Notes: a model not told the origin generated them from the letters alone. DNA of 64,000 nucleotides from Scheffersomyces stipitis CBS 6054 (GCF_000209165.1 NC_009047.1:310001-374000), one strand, 5' to 3'; numbered from the stretch's first letter, positions 21,434 through 32,631 are shown. Numbers and translations are program-made.

Positions 21434-22588
21434 ATGGAAGAAAAGATCATAGCCTTGCTGCTGTCCTTACTGAAAACGGCAGAAACATATGGCTCGGCTC
21501 GTGAATTGCTTGAGTCGAGCAGAGTGCTATCTAACGAAAAATCTCCAATAGATGATGAAGGAATATCTAGACTACAGGAATCGAAGAAGAAGTTCATCTT
21601 GGATTCGTTCCGAGTCAGCAAGGTACAGAAGGAGTACAAGGAGTGGGAGCGTCGACAGACAGACTCGTTTGTTAAAAATGAAATCACAGCGTACAACAAA
21701 ACCATATCAGAACTGGCGCGTTTGAACATCAAAGTGGACAAATTGATGCGAGATTATGAAATACTCCACGGTTCAGTCAAACTTCCTTCATTTACTTTTT
21801 CAATAGAGACATTGAAGAAGTTTGGAAACGATGAATTCTTGGGAAATTTACAAAAGGACGAGAATGGTGAGTATCCATCCAAGATTCACCTTCACCAAGT
21901 GTTCTCTGCCGATTCTAAGTCTTCACTTCCATTTCCTGACTTTCAGGTCTTCTACGATTTGGTAAACTTAGAATTTAGGTTGAGGACGGAAAAGAGAATC
22001 AAATACGAGATTTTAGTGTTAATCAGAAACCAGATAGCTGTGAATAATACCAAGTGGACTGCCAGAGACAACCATTTGTCGGACTTCATTGGCAAAAGAT
22101 TATACAGTGAGATATCTGAGATAGAAAAAATTAGGGTGAGTGAAGCACAGATGAAGGAAAATGAATCTGATGAAAGCGAATATGATCCAGAAGACAACAT
22201 CGTGCAAGAGATTGAAGAAGAGGAGGAGCATGATGAACGTGAACAGGATGAGGATGAAGAAGAAGAAGAGGAAGAAGTGGAAAAGAATGACCACGAAGAA
22301 CTTGCTCAAGCGGAATCTGACGAAAATGAACCAGCAGTTAGGGAAGAAGAAGGTGAGTATGAAGCGAAAGAACACGAAGCTTTAGAAGAAGATGGAGAGG
22401 AGGAAGAGGAAGAGGAAGAAAAAGAAAAAGAAGACGAAGAAGAACCCAATGAAGACATTGATATTAGTCAAGACGAAGAAGAGCCTTCGGTACCTATTCC
22501 ACAAATTTCGTCTACCCGTAGATCCTCAAGACTTAGAGGTAATCAAAAACTGGAAGCAGACTCTGATGACGATATGTTGATCGGTTAA
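21434..22588 (+). CDS. Probable THO complex subunit resembling Mft1
   Basis: A 384-residue protein: a mostly helical, charged N-terminal region of about 235 residues with coiled-coil-like segments (about 50-110 and 175-235), then a very acidic Glu/Asp tail (about 238-360) and a short basic end with RRSSRLRG. Saccharomyces Mft1 has almost the same length (392) and the same plan of helical head and acidic tail, and a short block near the end of the head (KWTARDNHLSDFIGKR...) resembles the KWLRDAEIFGKI region of Mft1. THO couples transcription elongation with mRNP assembly and export. Similarity is weak and rests largely on architecture, so another acidic-tailed nuclear protein is possible. It is convergent with the pyruvate carrier gene. 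Confidence 0.5.
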   Translation: MEEKIIALLLSLLKTAETYGSARELLESSRVLSNEKSPIDDEGISRLQESKKKFILDSFRVSKVQKEYKEWERRQTDSFVKNEITAYNKTISELARLNIKVDKLMRDYEILHGSVKLPSFTFSIETLKKFGNDEFLGNLQKDENGEYPSKIHLHQVFSADSKSSLPFPDFQVFYDLVNLEFRLRTEKRIKYEILVLIRNQIAVNNTKWTARDNHLSDFIGKRLYSEISEIEKIRVSEAQMKENESDESEYDPEDNIVQEIEEEEEHDEREQDEDEEEEEEEVEKNDHEELAQAESDENEPAVREEEGEYEAKEHEALEEDGEEEEEEEEKEKEDEEEPNEDIDISQDEEEPSVPIPQISSTRRSSRLRGNQKLEADSDDDMLIG

Positions 22589-22721
22589 GACAAGGTTTAC
22601 TATCATGTAAATATTTGATAGTCATTGTATATTATTATAGATGTAAGCTAGATCTCTACCGTGTAGTGTACAATATTCCCAAACACCATTCCTTCTAGGT
22701 TTATGCTATTGAAAGTGATAT

Positions 22722-23117
22722 CTATTTGGCTTCTTCAGCGGCCGGAGCAGCATTAGGATCACCATTGAGGATGTAACCAAACACTTGAGCAGGGGAGTCA
22801 CCCAAGTCTCTTCTATAGTTGACAATTCTGATGATTTGGTAACCAGCAACACCACCCAAGAAGAAGTTAACACTAGCCAACAAAGCGTTACGAGGCTTGA
22901 TGACAAAACCAGCCCATCTGGTCCATATAGCACCAGTGGCAAACAAAGCAACTTGTTGGGTACCACTGAGCTTTTCAACTGGTCTTTGTAAATCGTTGAA
23001 ACCGGCAACAACTAAAGCCCATTTGAAAACCGGAGCCCAGAAGTGTACGGTTTTGGGCCCGGTTTCGGAATTCATGAAACGGGTGAATTTAGATGTATGT
23101 TGTGCAGCAGCTGCCAT
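22722..23117 (-). CDS. Mitochondrial pyruvate carrier subunit (Mpc2/Mpc3, Fmp43 type)
   Basis: The protein core is MNSETGPKTVHFWAPVFKW, then NDLQRPVEKLSGTQQVALFATG, IWTRWAGFVIKPRNALLASV and FFLGGVAGYQIIRI, which matches Saccharomyces Mpc2/Mpc3 almost block for block. Three hydrophobic segments are visible. It forms the inner-membrane heterodimer with Mpc1 that imports pyruvate. The frame extends upstream to an ATG at 23178-23180 (152 residues), but family members start close to the NSETGPKTVHFW block, so the ATG at 23115-23117 (131 residues, MAAAAQHTSKFTRF) is preferred; the 21-residue extension is the alternative. The C-terminus is a short Ala-rich tail. Confidence 0.92.
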   Translation of the reverse strand: MAAAAQHTSKFTRFMNSETGPKTVHFWAPVFKWALVVAGFNDLQRPVEKLSGTQQVALFATGAIWTRWAGFVIKPRNALLASVNFFLGGVAGYQIIRIVNYRRDLGDSPAQVFGYILNGDPNAAPAAEEAK

Positions 23118-23466
23118 ATTGGTATAGGGAGTTAAGTTGGCGGAAGATCCAGGAAATTGTCGGAAGTGATCAGAATTCATTTAAGTCTGTCAGAGCAAGA
23201 TCCACTTGGTAATGCCTCAAATCCTTTGTCTCGTATTCCTGCACATTAATGATGGATACTTCGGAATCGATAAACCCGAAAAGCAACTCATTGGGACTGT
23301 CAAAAATGTCTTTGTTTGTTATTGGGTTTGACACGACTATTGCTATTTAGCTACAACCAGATTTTGCAGCTGTCTTGCAACCGACATGATAAAGCGTTCA
23401 ACACATGACTACTTTATAGTTACTAGTTATTCTATTCATATCAATAAAATGCATATTTAGTAAATT

Positions 23467-26400
23467 TTATATATATCCACCCTGCTTACAGAGACTATGG
23501 AATATACTTTTTTCGTTCTTCAAGAGATTCTGTGGACTATCATATTCTTTGAGCTCTCCTTTGTCCAAACTTACAATTCTGTCACAGTCCATAACTGTTT
23601 CTAATCTGTGCGCGATAGTGATGATCGTTTTGTCCTTGAATTCAGCTCTGATCGTCTCCTGAATAATCTTATCTGTTTGGACATCGACGGCTGCTGTAGC
23701 TTCGTCTAACACCAACACCTTCGAGTTGGTCATCTTCAATAAAACTCTGGCAAGAGACATCAATTGTCTTTGGCCCAGTGAAAAATTGGATCCTCCTTCA
23801 TACACTTTACAATCCAACTTTGATTCTGGTGTTTCACCTTCAGTCTCTTTCAAGTTAACGATATGATCCTTAAGGTGCGCCAATTTCAATGCCTTCCACA
23901 CTTCTTCGTCAGTATAGTAGTTGAAGGGATCAAGGTTCTGTCTGACAGTACCTTCTAGCAACTGCGAATCTTGGGGAATAATGCTTAGTCTATGTCTTAG
24001 GTCGTACAATGAAATTGAGCCAGTGTCTATATCATCAATATTGATGTTCCCTTCTACAGCCTCGATAATTCTGAAAATAGACAAGGCAAGCGAACTCTTA
24101 CCAGCTCCGGTTCTACCGACAATACCAACCTTTTCTCCGGAATTTATAATCATGGATATGTTTCGCAAGACAAGATCAAGATTTGCTCTATATCTGGTAG
24201 AATAATTGACAAATTCTATGGAACCTCGATTTGGCCACTGAATTGGTGGGACAATCAAGGTCTTATTTTCTATATCTTCTTCAACAGGGAGAGTACTATA
24301 TTCCAAACATCTCTCCACAGCAACAATACTTGTTTCCACTTCTGCCGACTGTCTCACCATCATCTTCAATGAGACAGTCACCTCCAAGGCGTAGGTCATT
24401 ATGAACCCTGCCATAGAAGATGTTAACGGAGAAGCTGTAAAGATTGTCATTAACGCCAACAATCCAGCACCGAGCACTCCTAGAGACCCGATCAACTGCA
24501 ATCTGAACATCAACCATCTGTTAATCGATCTCAACATATACTGCGTTTGAAGATTACAATCCACATTGGCATTATTAATGAAATCAAATCTCACACCTTG
24601 ATTGTATGCCCTAATTGTGTCAAGTCCATTCAAACTTTCACCCAAATGACCATAGATTGGAGATCTTGATATGGAGACTAACCTCTTTAATTCTCTTGAT
24701 AAGGCAATGTAATAGACATCATAGTAAACGTATCCCAAAGAAAGAACTGCGATGACAATGATATAGAATGGCATTACAAAGCCTATTACACCGAAAGTAA
24801 TCAACGCGCTTATTGATTGAACAACAAAACCTTGGAAAACACCTGGAATAGAATCATCTACTCTATTCATATCATTAGTGAATCGATTCATTATTCTTCC
24901 TACGGGTGTTCTCTCGAAGAAGTCCATTGGAGCACGAAGAATTCTCGTCGCCATCATATCGTGAATCTCCCTTGATGCATTTATAGCCAACCATAACATC
25001 ATGACAGAGCTTCTCAAAACCGACATTGTACTGGCACCAAAGCCAAATATAGCGTAGACGGTGATAAACTTCCAAACACTGACGTTCTTTCCTGATTGAG
25101 AATTCTTTTCGGTCCAGTACTTGAGCCAATAGTTTCCGCCAACAGAAACAAATGATGCAAGGATCAATAAGCCAAACCAAGCAGCAACTCCTGGAATAGA
25201 ACAGGCTCTCGCATAGGCATGGTAGACGGACCATTTAACCTTACCTTTTTGTGATTCTTCAGTGATTTGACCACTACGCAAGTTGGGTAATAACTTCTTA
25301 AGTGGGTCCCACCTTAAGGTCTCAATACTAGCAGCTCTTGTAAGCAATGATAGATTTTCCCGTGAGTAATCATTTTCTGGCTCTTTGTCAATATCTAATA
25401 AAGGCAGATCTCCCTCCCGTAACACATTGAAATTGCTTTCGGAAACTGAGGGAGTTTTGGAAATATCACTATTTCCAAATTCGGAAATCAAGTCGAACAA
25501 TTTAGGGTGGTTTCCTAACTTAATATCTTCGTAGCTTGTGGTTTCGATGATATGGCCCTTTTCAATTAAAGTAACGTTGTCAGAATAACTCAATACAGAA
25601 ATAGAGTTCGTGCAAAGAATTATTGTACTATGAGCCAACAATCCTTCTGATTTGCTCAAAACTTTCTGGATTATCTTCTTCCCAACATGAGAGTCAACGG
25701 CACTAAGAATATCATCAAATAAATAGATGTCTGCACGAGCATATACTGCTCGTGCTAGAGCCAATCTTGCTTTCTGACCCCCTGATAAAGAAACACCCTT
25801 CTCTCCAACTTGCGTATCGTCACCATCAGGTAACACTTCTAAGTCTGGCAATAGCTGACAAGCATCTAAGGTTCTCTCATAAAAGTCTTTCTCATACCTA
25901 CATCCAAATAGAATATTCTCCTTAACAGAGGCATTCATTATCCAAGGCAGTTGTGCACAATAGGCAATAGTTCCTTTAATATTAACAGCAGGAACGCCGT
26001 TGCCTTCTCCATTAACCATAATTAGCTGCCCAAGTAGAGAGTAAAGAAGTGACGATTTCCCACTTCCAACTTTGCCTACAATACAAGATAACTCTCCTCT
26101 GCGAACAGAAAAGTTAATGTCCTTCAAGGCAAACCTACGGGTATCAGTTGTGTCATCGGAATACGTTCCCTGCGACCACAAGAAAGAAGTATTTTCGATA
26201 CTGATAGCAACTTCATTTTCTTTAGCTGGATGCGGCATGTGGTTCAACAAGGACTCGTCAACTTCTGAGCTTGTTAAGAATGTTTTTATTCTATCAATAG
26301 CCACAGATCCTTCAATAATGTTTGTTATGGTGGCAGGAAGCTGAAGCAAAGGCGAAGACAACAAATTCAAAATTGCCAAAGCAGGAAAGACTATTTCTGA

Positions 26401-28017
26401 TGTCAAGGGAATGTTTTGAGTCAATGCAAAAGTAGCAAAAGAGGTAAACGAAACAAGAAATGGAATCAAATTCCAAACCAACAGTGCACATTGGTTTACA
26501 ATTCTAATCTTGCGTAAGTTTTTCAATTCTTTCTCATTTCTAGCTTCTCTCAATTTAGCTAACATCGGCTTTTCCCAAGCATACAACTTGATACTTTTGA
26601 TTGAAACAAGTATTTCATTTATGATTCTGCTTCTGTTGTCTTTCAATTTCATCTGGGTTTTATTCAATCTTCTCAGATATTTGATAATAACACTGTTAAG
26701 AGGAATCAATAAGATCATAGTAAATACACCTGCCATTGTGGCCTTTCCTAACAATGGCCACAAGGAGATAATACACATGACAATATCAGCTGGAGCAAGG
26801 ACCAAAGTACTGATATTTTGACTGACACTCTGAACTCTGTTCACATCTACAGACATCAAGTTTATGATATCACCCGAAGAGACCTTGAGGCGAGCTTCAG
26901 AAGATAGTTTCAAAGATTTCTGGTAAATCAAAGACGTGAGGGATGCTCGAACACCCAAACCCAATTCAAGATTCTTCAACAAGTATTCATTGAAAAAGAT
27001 TGATTGTATGAAAGCAACTGAAAACATGGCAAATGAAATCAGTACACCCTGCAACCATGGTGGATCTTCAATATTGAAAAACTTAATAAAAAATCTCAAC
27101 AATTGGGGGTTTGCGAAGTTGAGAAGTCTGGAAGTGAGTTCGTACCCGAATGACAACAGAAATAATGGACCAAATGCTTTAGTTATTGCCCAAGTCAATG
27201 ATACCTTAGGAGAATTAAACCAGTACTTTCTAAGCTGTATGGTATTTGCAACTGTAGAAACCAGGTCAGGTGAATGTGGTAATTCTGTTTCTGTGATGGT
27301 TTGAGTTTTATATGAAGTCATAATCAACTCATTCATCCAGCTGAAAGTGATTGTTTCTATCACATTTGGCTCGCATAGCTTTTCTGCACGGCCGTCTTTG
27401 GTATATTGTAATGTCAATTCACTATTCGGACGCCATATGTCTTTCGAAAACTCCATCCAAAAGATCGATATAGAATTACCTATAAGGAAGAATTCAATTA
27501 CCTTGATTTGACTGTCATATTCGACCAGCTTTATAACTGGCCAATTCGTGTAATTGTCTTGAAATAACGATATTAAATGAAGTAATGTAAGCCCTGGCCA
27601 AAATAATAGTAACAAGTCCAGTGGTATGGCTCTGTACAGTGTTTCTATGAAATGCAATGGCAAAATTAAGAATAAAAGTACAATGGAAACTGATCCAAAT
27701 GCAAATATCTTGTGGTCTGCTAATCTCTCATGGATGCTGTTGAATGAAGTTAAGTACAAGAATAGTATTACATGCAAAAGAACCGAATTGACTCTGATAT
27801 AATGGCTAAGACCAGTGTCTTTCGGAGAATAAGTTCCGTATCTTAAACCATATCTCAATGTGTGGAACAAGTAAACGAATCCAGAAACAAACGTCACTAT
27901 GGCAAAAACTCCATACAACCACGTCACAAAACATGGGTTAAAGGCATTCTCCTTGTTTGGGCCCATGGGATGGAGAAAAGCTCGAAGACCGCACACTAAA
28001 ACAGGATAGTTCAGCAT
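23467..28017 (-). CDS. Vacuolar ABCC-type transporter (Bpt1/Ycf1 family)
   Basis: A 1,516-residue full-length ABCC protein with an N-terminal TMD0 (about five hydrophobic segments in the first 200 residues), then TMD1-NBD1-TMD2-NBD2. NBD1 has Walker A GKVGSGKSS (about residue 648), signature LSGGQKARLALARA and Walker B with Asp in place of the catalytic Glu, as in other ABCC NBD1s. NBD2 has GRTGAGKSS (about 1,300) and an intact DEATAAVD. The NBD2 signature reads FS-[CTG]-GQRQL; as Ser it gives the usual SSGQRQL (codon at 23776-23778). Family members pump glutathione conjugates, bilirubin and metal-thiolate complexes into the vacuole. The C-terminal GGYI and overall sequence seem nearer Bpt1 than Ycf1, but I cannot settle this. 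Confidence 0.9.
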   Translation of the reverse strand: MLNYPVLVCGLRAFLHPMGPNKENAFNPCFVTWLYGVFAIVTFVSGFVYLFHTLRYGLRYGTYSPKDTGLSHYIRVNSVLLHVILFLYLTSFNSIHERLADHKIFAFGSVSIVLLFLILPLHFIETLYRAIPLDLLLLFWPGLTLLHLISLFQDNYTNWPVIKLVEYDSQIKVIEFFLIGNSISIFWMEFSKDIWRPNSELTLQYTKDGRAEKLCEPNVIETITFSWMNELIMTSYKTQTITETELPHSPDLVSTVANTIQLRKYWFNSPKVSLTWAITKAFGPLFLLSFGYELTSRLLNFANPQLLRFFIKFFNIEDPPWLQGVLISFAMFSVAFIQSIFFNEYLLKNLELGLGVRASLTSLIYQKSLKLSSEARLKVSSGDIINLMSVDVNRVQSVSQNISTLVLAPADIVMCIISLWPLLGKATMAGVFTMILLIPLNSVIIKYLRRLNKTQMKLKDNRSRIINEILVSIKSIKLYAWEKPMLAKLREARNEKELKNLRKIRIVNQCALLVWNLIPFLVSFTSFATFALTQNIPLTSEIVFPALAILNLLSSPLLQLPATITNIIEGSVAIDRIKTFLTSSEVDESLLNHMPHPAKENEVAISIENTSFLWSQGTYSDDTTDTRRFALKDINFSVRRGELSCIVGKVGSGKSSLLYSLLGQLIMVNGEGNGVPAVNIKGTIAYCAQLPWIMNASVKENILFGCRYEKDFYERTLDACQLLPDLEVLPDGDDTQVGEKGVSLSGGQKARLALARAVYARADIYLFDDILSAVDSHVGKKIIQKVLSKSEGLLAHSTIILCTNSISVLSYSDNVTLIEKGHIIETTSYEDIKLGNHPKLFDLISEFGNSDISKTPSVSESNFNVLREGDLPLLDIDKEPENDYSRENLSLLTRAASIETLRWDPLKKLLPNLRSGQITEESQKGKVKWSVYHAYARACSIPGVAAWFGLLILASFVSVGGNYWLKYWTEKNSQSGKNVSVWKFITVYAIFGFGASTMSVLRSSVMMLWLAINASREIHDMMATRILRAPMDFFERTPVGRIMNRFTNDMNRVDDSIPGVFQGFVVQSISALITFGVIGFVMPFYIIVIAVLSLGYVYYDVYYIALSRELKRLVSISRSPIYGHLGESLNGLDTIRAYNQGVRFDFINNANVDCNLQTQYMLRSINRWLMFRLQLIGSLGVLGAGLLALMTIFTASPLTSSMAGFIMTYALEVTVSLKMMVRQSAEVETSIVAVERCLEYSTLPVEEDIENKTLIVPPIQWPNRGSIEFVNYSTRYRANLDLVLRNISMIINSGEKVGIVGRTGAGKSSLALSIFRIIEAVEGNINIDDIDTGSISLYDLRHRLSIIPQDSQLLEGTVRQNLDPFNYYTDEEVWKALKLAHLKDHIVNLKETEGETPESKLDCKVYEGGSNFSLGQRQLMSLARVLLKMTNSKVLVLDEATAAVDVQTDKIIQETIRAEFKDKTIITIAHRLETVMDCDRIVSLDKGELKEYDSPQNLLKNEKSIFHSLCKQGGYI

Positions 28018-29659
28018 TTGGTATTGAAAATTGAATCAGCGGAGAAGGATCCTTGAATTAGGTGAAAAAAGAAAACGCTTCGAAGACTCTCGAAATCGTG
28101 TGTTTTTGATTGAGATAATGGTTTTGTATATTTATGTTGAAAATGCTGACATTTCTCGATAGATATCAGGACTATGGTGCAAGTGATATTAGACAAATAT
28201 GAAATCTACAGTCAGTCTGGTAGAGTAGAGCCGCACCGTATCAAACTCGTCACGTGCAAGATAAGAATTTACATAAGACAAGTACGAGATTAGATAGGCA
28301 ACGGGGTTAAGGGTGCTTTGGACCAGGCTCTCAGCTTGGTAAGTTAGAGTCAGGTTGTAGAGATCATGATTAGAATTGCATTCAGGAGCTAAGAATAGTT
28401 TGATGAGCTACGTTCAACTTGAGGAAGTCTGTATTGAGTATTTATCTCTAGCCGAATGTTAGCTATTGCAATACTCTAGTATATCAAAAAGACAACTACT
28501 CTACGAAGGGAGACAATGACGTTTGCCAAAGGTTGGAATAGTGGTGTATTATTCTAAAGGAGAGTTTTTAATGATTTTTCGCAACCATTGAACAAAAAGT
28601 TAAACCCCTATTCTTGACAACCAGCTGGCATGCGACTAATATGTTCTCGTGGTGGTTAGATTGGCACAATTATATCAGCCAATAACGACAGCAAAAGGAA
28701 CCAAGCATGACAATCTACATGTTTTCTCTCCATTTTTTTAGACGAAAGATATAACAGTTTCTCACATATGCTTGGCTCATTCATGGGTCAACTTGCCGTG
28801 CATATATATTTCTCCAGTAGTAGCATATTGTCACGTGAGCTCAAATTGTGCTGCGCTACCAACCGTATTTTTCACCAACAAGCACAAGCTATGACGTCGA
28901 GTATCACCAAGGTAACCTGGAAACAACGGTCATGCAACAGACAAAGAGCAGAAGGAAGAACGGCTCGGCTCCGAAGAGCACTTCTAGTTGACTAAAGCTG
29001 AGTTGATCACTATCACAATTCACTAAATAGCGAAACTTGAAGAACGCAAATTGTCCACAACCTTGTCACACTTTGAAACAATCTCGGAAACTTCTCGGAT
29101 TCTCGTTTACAAGTGAGGCCCGGTGCCACGTGAAGAATCAACACGACATGGCTCGATTGTAAGCCATTTAGCAGTGGGCCGATGAAAAATTTTTGTTGCA
29201 GTTGATTTTGCACCAAAACAAGAAATTTGTGTGCGTGCCGGGTTCGGGACCGAAAGGATGTATCCAATAAAAGTTGCGTCAATTAGCTTAATCACAGGAG
29301 AAACTTCGGAGTTGAGACGTAAGAAGTCCAAAAAATCTGGAGAAAAAAGGCAAATGTGCAGGACTCGATGAAATCCGAGGTCTGATGACCCGGTACCGAG
29401 CAAGGGATGAGGTTGAGATCAGACAGGAAGATATGAGGAGAAGGGAGATAACCATTGAGCCAGGGCCAGCGTGAAATACAGATAATTGAGAGTCAACATG
29501 TACATTTGACAAGATAATGGATCGTAACCAACTTATACGATCATGGTCAAACTCTTAAAACGCAGATCCGAGGTTCAATTGAAGCGAAAGGCACTTCCAC
29601 TCCGTGCTAAATTACTATTATTTTGATATCTCATATCTAATATTAAGCCAAAGATTGAG

Positions 29660-29764
29660 CTAATACAGAAGAGACGACCGAAACTGTGTCCATCCACCAC
29701 CGGAAGGGGAGAGAATAGCCACCGGAAGTGACATCACATTGCCCTTCGCAGTCTTCTGTATTAG
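29660..29764. repeat. Inverted repeat enclosing two CCACCGGAAG direct repeats
   Basis: CTAATACAGAAGA (29660-29672) and its perfect complement (29752-29764) are 79 bp apart. Between them, CCACCGGAAG occurs at 29697-29706 and 29719-29728, 22 bp apart start to start, about two helical turns. The CGG cores suggest a zinc-cluster factor; that is inference. Confidence 0.75.
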
Positions 29765-29936
29765 AAATTTCCCTGTTGTCATTGGTTGCACGCTTGTCAA
29801 CCTGCAAGTGCGCCTGCTAGTTCCGGGGACATATTATTGATTCGGAGGGTGCAAAGCTGCAAAACACTCCTCAGTTTTACATCTTACCAGTATAACCCGC
29901 ATCGACATTTTCTTCGATCAGATTTCCACTAACAGT

Positions 29937-29944
29937 TATAAAAA
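29937..29944 (+). promoter_or_regulatory. TATA box of ACO1
   Basis: TATAAAAA about 120 bp before the ACO1 ATG, a usual yeast distance. Confidence 0.6.
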
Positions 29945-30059
29945 CAACCTTTCTCCCGAATGAGCGGAAATTTTGCGAAGAACTTTCTTTCTGCTGAATC
30001 TCTTTTTTGTTGATTTTCTTCAGAAAAGACTCTTGTTTCGTCAATTGTAGATTGCAAAC

Positions 30060-32402
30060 ATGTTATCTAGAACTGCTGTCAGAGCCCCACGCTCTATCCG
30101 TGGGTTGGCCACTGCTGGCTTGACCAGAGACTCCCAAGTGAACCAGAACTTGTTGGAATCTCACTCTTTCATCCAATACAAGAAGCAACTCGAGAACCTC
30201 GACATCGTCAAGGCCAGATTGAACAGACCTTTGACTTATGCCGAAAAGCTTCTCTACGGTCACTTGGACGACCCTCACGGACAAGACATCCAGAGAGGTG
30301 TCTCCTACTTGAAGTTGAGACCAGATCGTGTCGCTTGTCAAGATGCCACCGCTCAAATGGCCATTTTGCAATTCATGTCTGCCGGTTTGCCTCAAGTTGC
30401 CACTCCTTCCACTGTCCACTGTGACCATTTGATCCAGGCCCAAATTGGTGGTGCTAAGGATTTGGCCAGAGCTATTGACTTGAACAAGGAAGTGTACGAC
30501 TTCTTGTCGACTGCCTGTGCCAAATACAACTTGGGTTTCTGGAAGCCCGGTTCCGGTATCATCCATCAGATCGTATTGGAAAACTACGCCTTCCCAGGTG
30601 CTTTGTTGATCGGTACCGATTCGCACACTCCTAATGCTGGTGGTTTGGGTCAATTGGCTATTGGTGTAGGTGGTGCTGATGCCGTCGACGTCATGGCCGA
30701 CTTGGCCTGGGAATTGAAGGCTCCAAAGATCATTGGTGTCAAGTTGACCGGTAGAATGTCCGGCTGGACCTCGCCAAAGGATATCATCTTGAAGTTGGCT
30801 GGTATCACCACTGTCAAGGGTGGTACCGGTTCCATTGTTGAATACTTCGGTTCTGGTGTTGAAACCTTCTCCTGTACCGGTATGGGTACCATCTGTAACA
30901 TGGGTGCCGAAATTGGTGCTACCACCTCTGTCTTCCCATTCAACAACTCCATGGTTGACTATTTGAATGCCACTGGTAGATCCAACATTGCCGAGTTTGC
31001 CAACTTGTACAAGAAGGACTACTTGTCTGCCGACGAAGGCTGTGAATACGACCAAGTCATTGAAATCGACTTGAACACCTTGGAACCACACATTAACGGT
31101 CCTTTCACCCCAGATTTGGCTACTCCAGTCTCCAAGATGAAGGAAACTGCCATCAAGAACGGCTGGCCATTGGAAGTCAAGGTTGGTTTGATTGGTTCTT
31201 GTACCAACTCTTCTTACGAAGATATGACCAGAGCTGCTTCTATTATTGAAGACGCTGCCACCCATGGCTTGAAGTCCAAGGCTATCTACACTGTTTCTCC
31301 TGGTTCTGAACAAGTCAGAGCCACCATTGCCAGAGACGGTCAATTGAAGACCTTCGAAGACTTTGGCGGTGTTGTCATGGCCAACGCCTGTGGTCCATGT
31401 ATCGGTCAATGGGACAGACAAGACATTAAGAAGGGTGACAAGAACACCATTGTGTCTTCTTTCAACAGAAATTTCACTGCTAGAAACGACGGTAATCCAG
31501 CCACTCACGCTTTCGTCGCTTCTCCAGAAATGACCACTGCTTTCGCCATCTCCGGTGACTTGGGTTTCAACCCAATTACCGACACCTTGAAGGACGCTAA
31601 CGGAAACGAGTTCAAGTTGAAGGAACCAGTTGGTGTTGGTTTACCAGTTAACGGCTACGACCCTGGTGAAAACACCTACCAAGCTCCACCTGAAGACAGA
31701 TCAACAGTCCAAGTGCAAATTGCCCCAACCTCCGACAGATTACAAAAGTTGACTCCTTTCAAGCCATGGGACGGTAAGGATGCCGAAAGATTACCAATCT
31801 TAATCAAGGCCGTTGGTAAGACCACAACCGATCATATTTCTATGGCCGGTCCATGGTTGAAGTACCGTGGTCACTTGGAAAACATCTCCAACAACTACAT
31901 GATTGGTGCTATCAACGCTGAAAACGGTGAAGCCAACAACGTCAAGAACCACTACACTGGTGTATACTCTGGTGTTCCAGACACTGGTGCTGCTTACAGA
32001 GATGCTGGCCACAAGTGGGTTGTTATTGGTGACGAAAACTTCGGTGAAGGTTCTTCCAGAGAACACGCTGCCTTGGAACCAAGATTCTTGGGTGGTTTCG
32101 CTATCATCACCAAGTCCTTCGCTCGTATTCACGAAACCAACTTGAAGAAGCAAGGTTTGTTACCATTGAACTTCACTGACGTTGCTGCCTACGACAAAAT
32201 CCAACCAGAAGACGAAGTAGACTTGCTCGGTTTGACTGAATTGGCCCCTGGCAAGAACGTTATTCTCAGAGTCCACCCAGCTGACGGTTCTGCCACCTGG
32301 GAAACCGAATTGTCTCACACTTACAACATTGAACAAATTGAATGGTTCAAGTACGGTTCCGCTTTGAACAAGATGGCTGCCGTTGCTGCTGAAAAGAAGT
32401 AA
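30060..32402 (+). CDS. ACO1: Aconitate hydratase, mitochondrial
   Basis: A 780-residue aconitase. The N-terminus [20 protein letters not shown] is a classic Arg/Ser/Ala-rich mitochondrial presequence. The [4Fe-4S] ligands are visible as Cys381 in [11 protein letters not shown] and Cys444/Cys447 in [25 protein letters not shown] and the C-terminal swivel domain block [19 protein letters not shown] complete the active site. It isomerises citrate to isocitrate in the TCA cycle; in yeasts it also binds mitochondrial DNA. Codon use is extremely biased (TTG, GGT, GCT, AAG), the mark of a highly expressed gene, and this bias explains a long antisense open frame across it. The first ATG fits the presequence. 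Confidence 0.98.
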   Translation: MLSRTAVRAPRSIRGLATAGLTRDSQVNQNLLESHSFIQYKKQLENLDIVKARLNRPLTYAEKLLYGHLDDPHGQDIQRGVSYLKLRPDRVACQDATAQMAILQFMSAGLPQVATPSTVHCDHLIQAQIGGAKDLARAIDLNKEVYDFLSTACAKYNLGFWKPGSGIIHQIVLENYAFPGALLIGTDSHTPNAGGLGQLAIGVGGADAVDVMADLAWELKAPKIIGVKLTGRMSGWTSPKDIILKLAGITTVKGGTGSIVEYFGSGVETFSCTGMGTICNMGAEIGATTSVFPFNNSMVDYLNATGRSNIAEFANLYKKDYLSADEGCEYDQVIEIDLNTLEPHINGPFTPDLATPVSKMKETAIKNGWPLEVKVGLIGSCTNSSYEDMTRAASIIEDAATHGLKSKAIYTVSPGSEQVRATIARDGQLKTFEDFGGVVMANACGPCIGQWDRQDIKKGDKNTIVSSFNRNFTARNDGNPATHAFVASPEMTTAFAISGDLGFNPITDTLKDANGNEFKLKEPVGVGLPVNGYDPGENTYQAPPEDRSTVQVQIAPTSDRLQKLTPFKPWDGKDAERLPILIKAVGKTTTDHISMAGPWLKYRGHLENISNNYMIGAINAENGEANNVKNHYTGVYSGVPDTGAAYRDAGHKWVVIGDENFGEGSSREHAALEPRFLGGFAIITKSFARIHETNLKKQGLLPLNFTDVAAYDKIQPEDEVDLLGLTELAPGKNVILRVHPADGSATWETELSHTYNIEQIEWFKYGSALNKMAAVAAEKK

Positions 32403-32631
32403 GTGATGTCTTGAGAGGAAATAGTTAAGTATCATTTCTTTTTGTTTACCTATTAACATTCATTCGTATTTATTTATTCATTATTATAATATGTACTTTG
32501 TTTAAATGACGAGCATTGATCAGAACACATGTAGAATGTCAATAGTCTTAGAGCAGTGTCGCCATGGTCTAATGCTATGATGACAATGTGACAACACACT
32601 CTTGGTATCGTTAATGACTACTCTCTCGCAC

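Larger units (their letters stand above)
28018..30059. promoter_or_regulatory. Long divergent promoter region, ABC transporter / ACO1
   Basis: About 2 kb without a convincing gene, long for this compact window. CACGTG occurs three times (28251-28256, 28832-28837, 29127-29132), two as GTCACGTG, which also contains the GTCAC core used by Rtg1/Rtg3. CCAAT-box cores (Hap2/3/5) occur at 28660-28664 (complement), 28679-28683, 29264-29268 and 29781-29785 (complement). A 13-bp perfect inverted repeat (29660-29672 and 29752-29764) brackets two CCACCGGAAG copies. Yeast aconitase is a known target of retrograde (RTG) and HAP control, which fits. A TATAAAAA lies at 29937-29944. Confidence 0.6.

Noticed and set aside
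22161..22580. Lys-rich frames across the acidic end of the Mft1-like gene
   Set aside because: Shadow frames of GAA/GAT repeats.
29571..29585. GAGGTTCAATTGAAG, similar to a tRNA box B
   Set aside because: The box B consensus needs CC at the end, and no acceptor stem or box A is present. No tRNA was found elsewhere either.
30063..31508. A 481-codon open frame antisense to ACO1
   Set aside because: It results from the extreme codon bias of ACO1; its composition is low-complexity Val/Thr/Gly/Ser and it has no domain.
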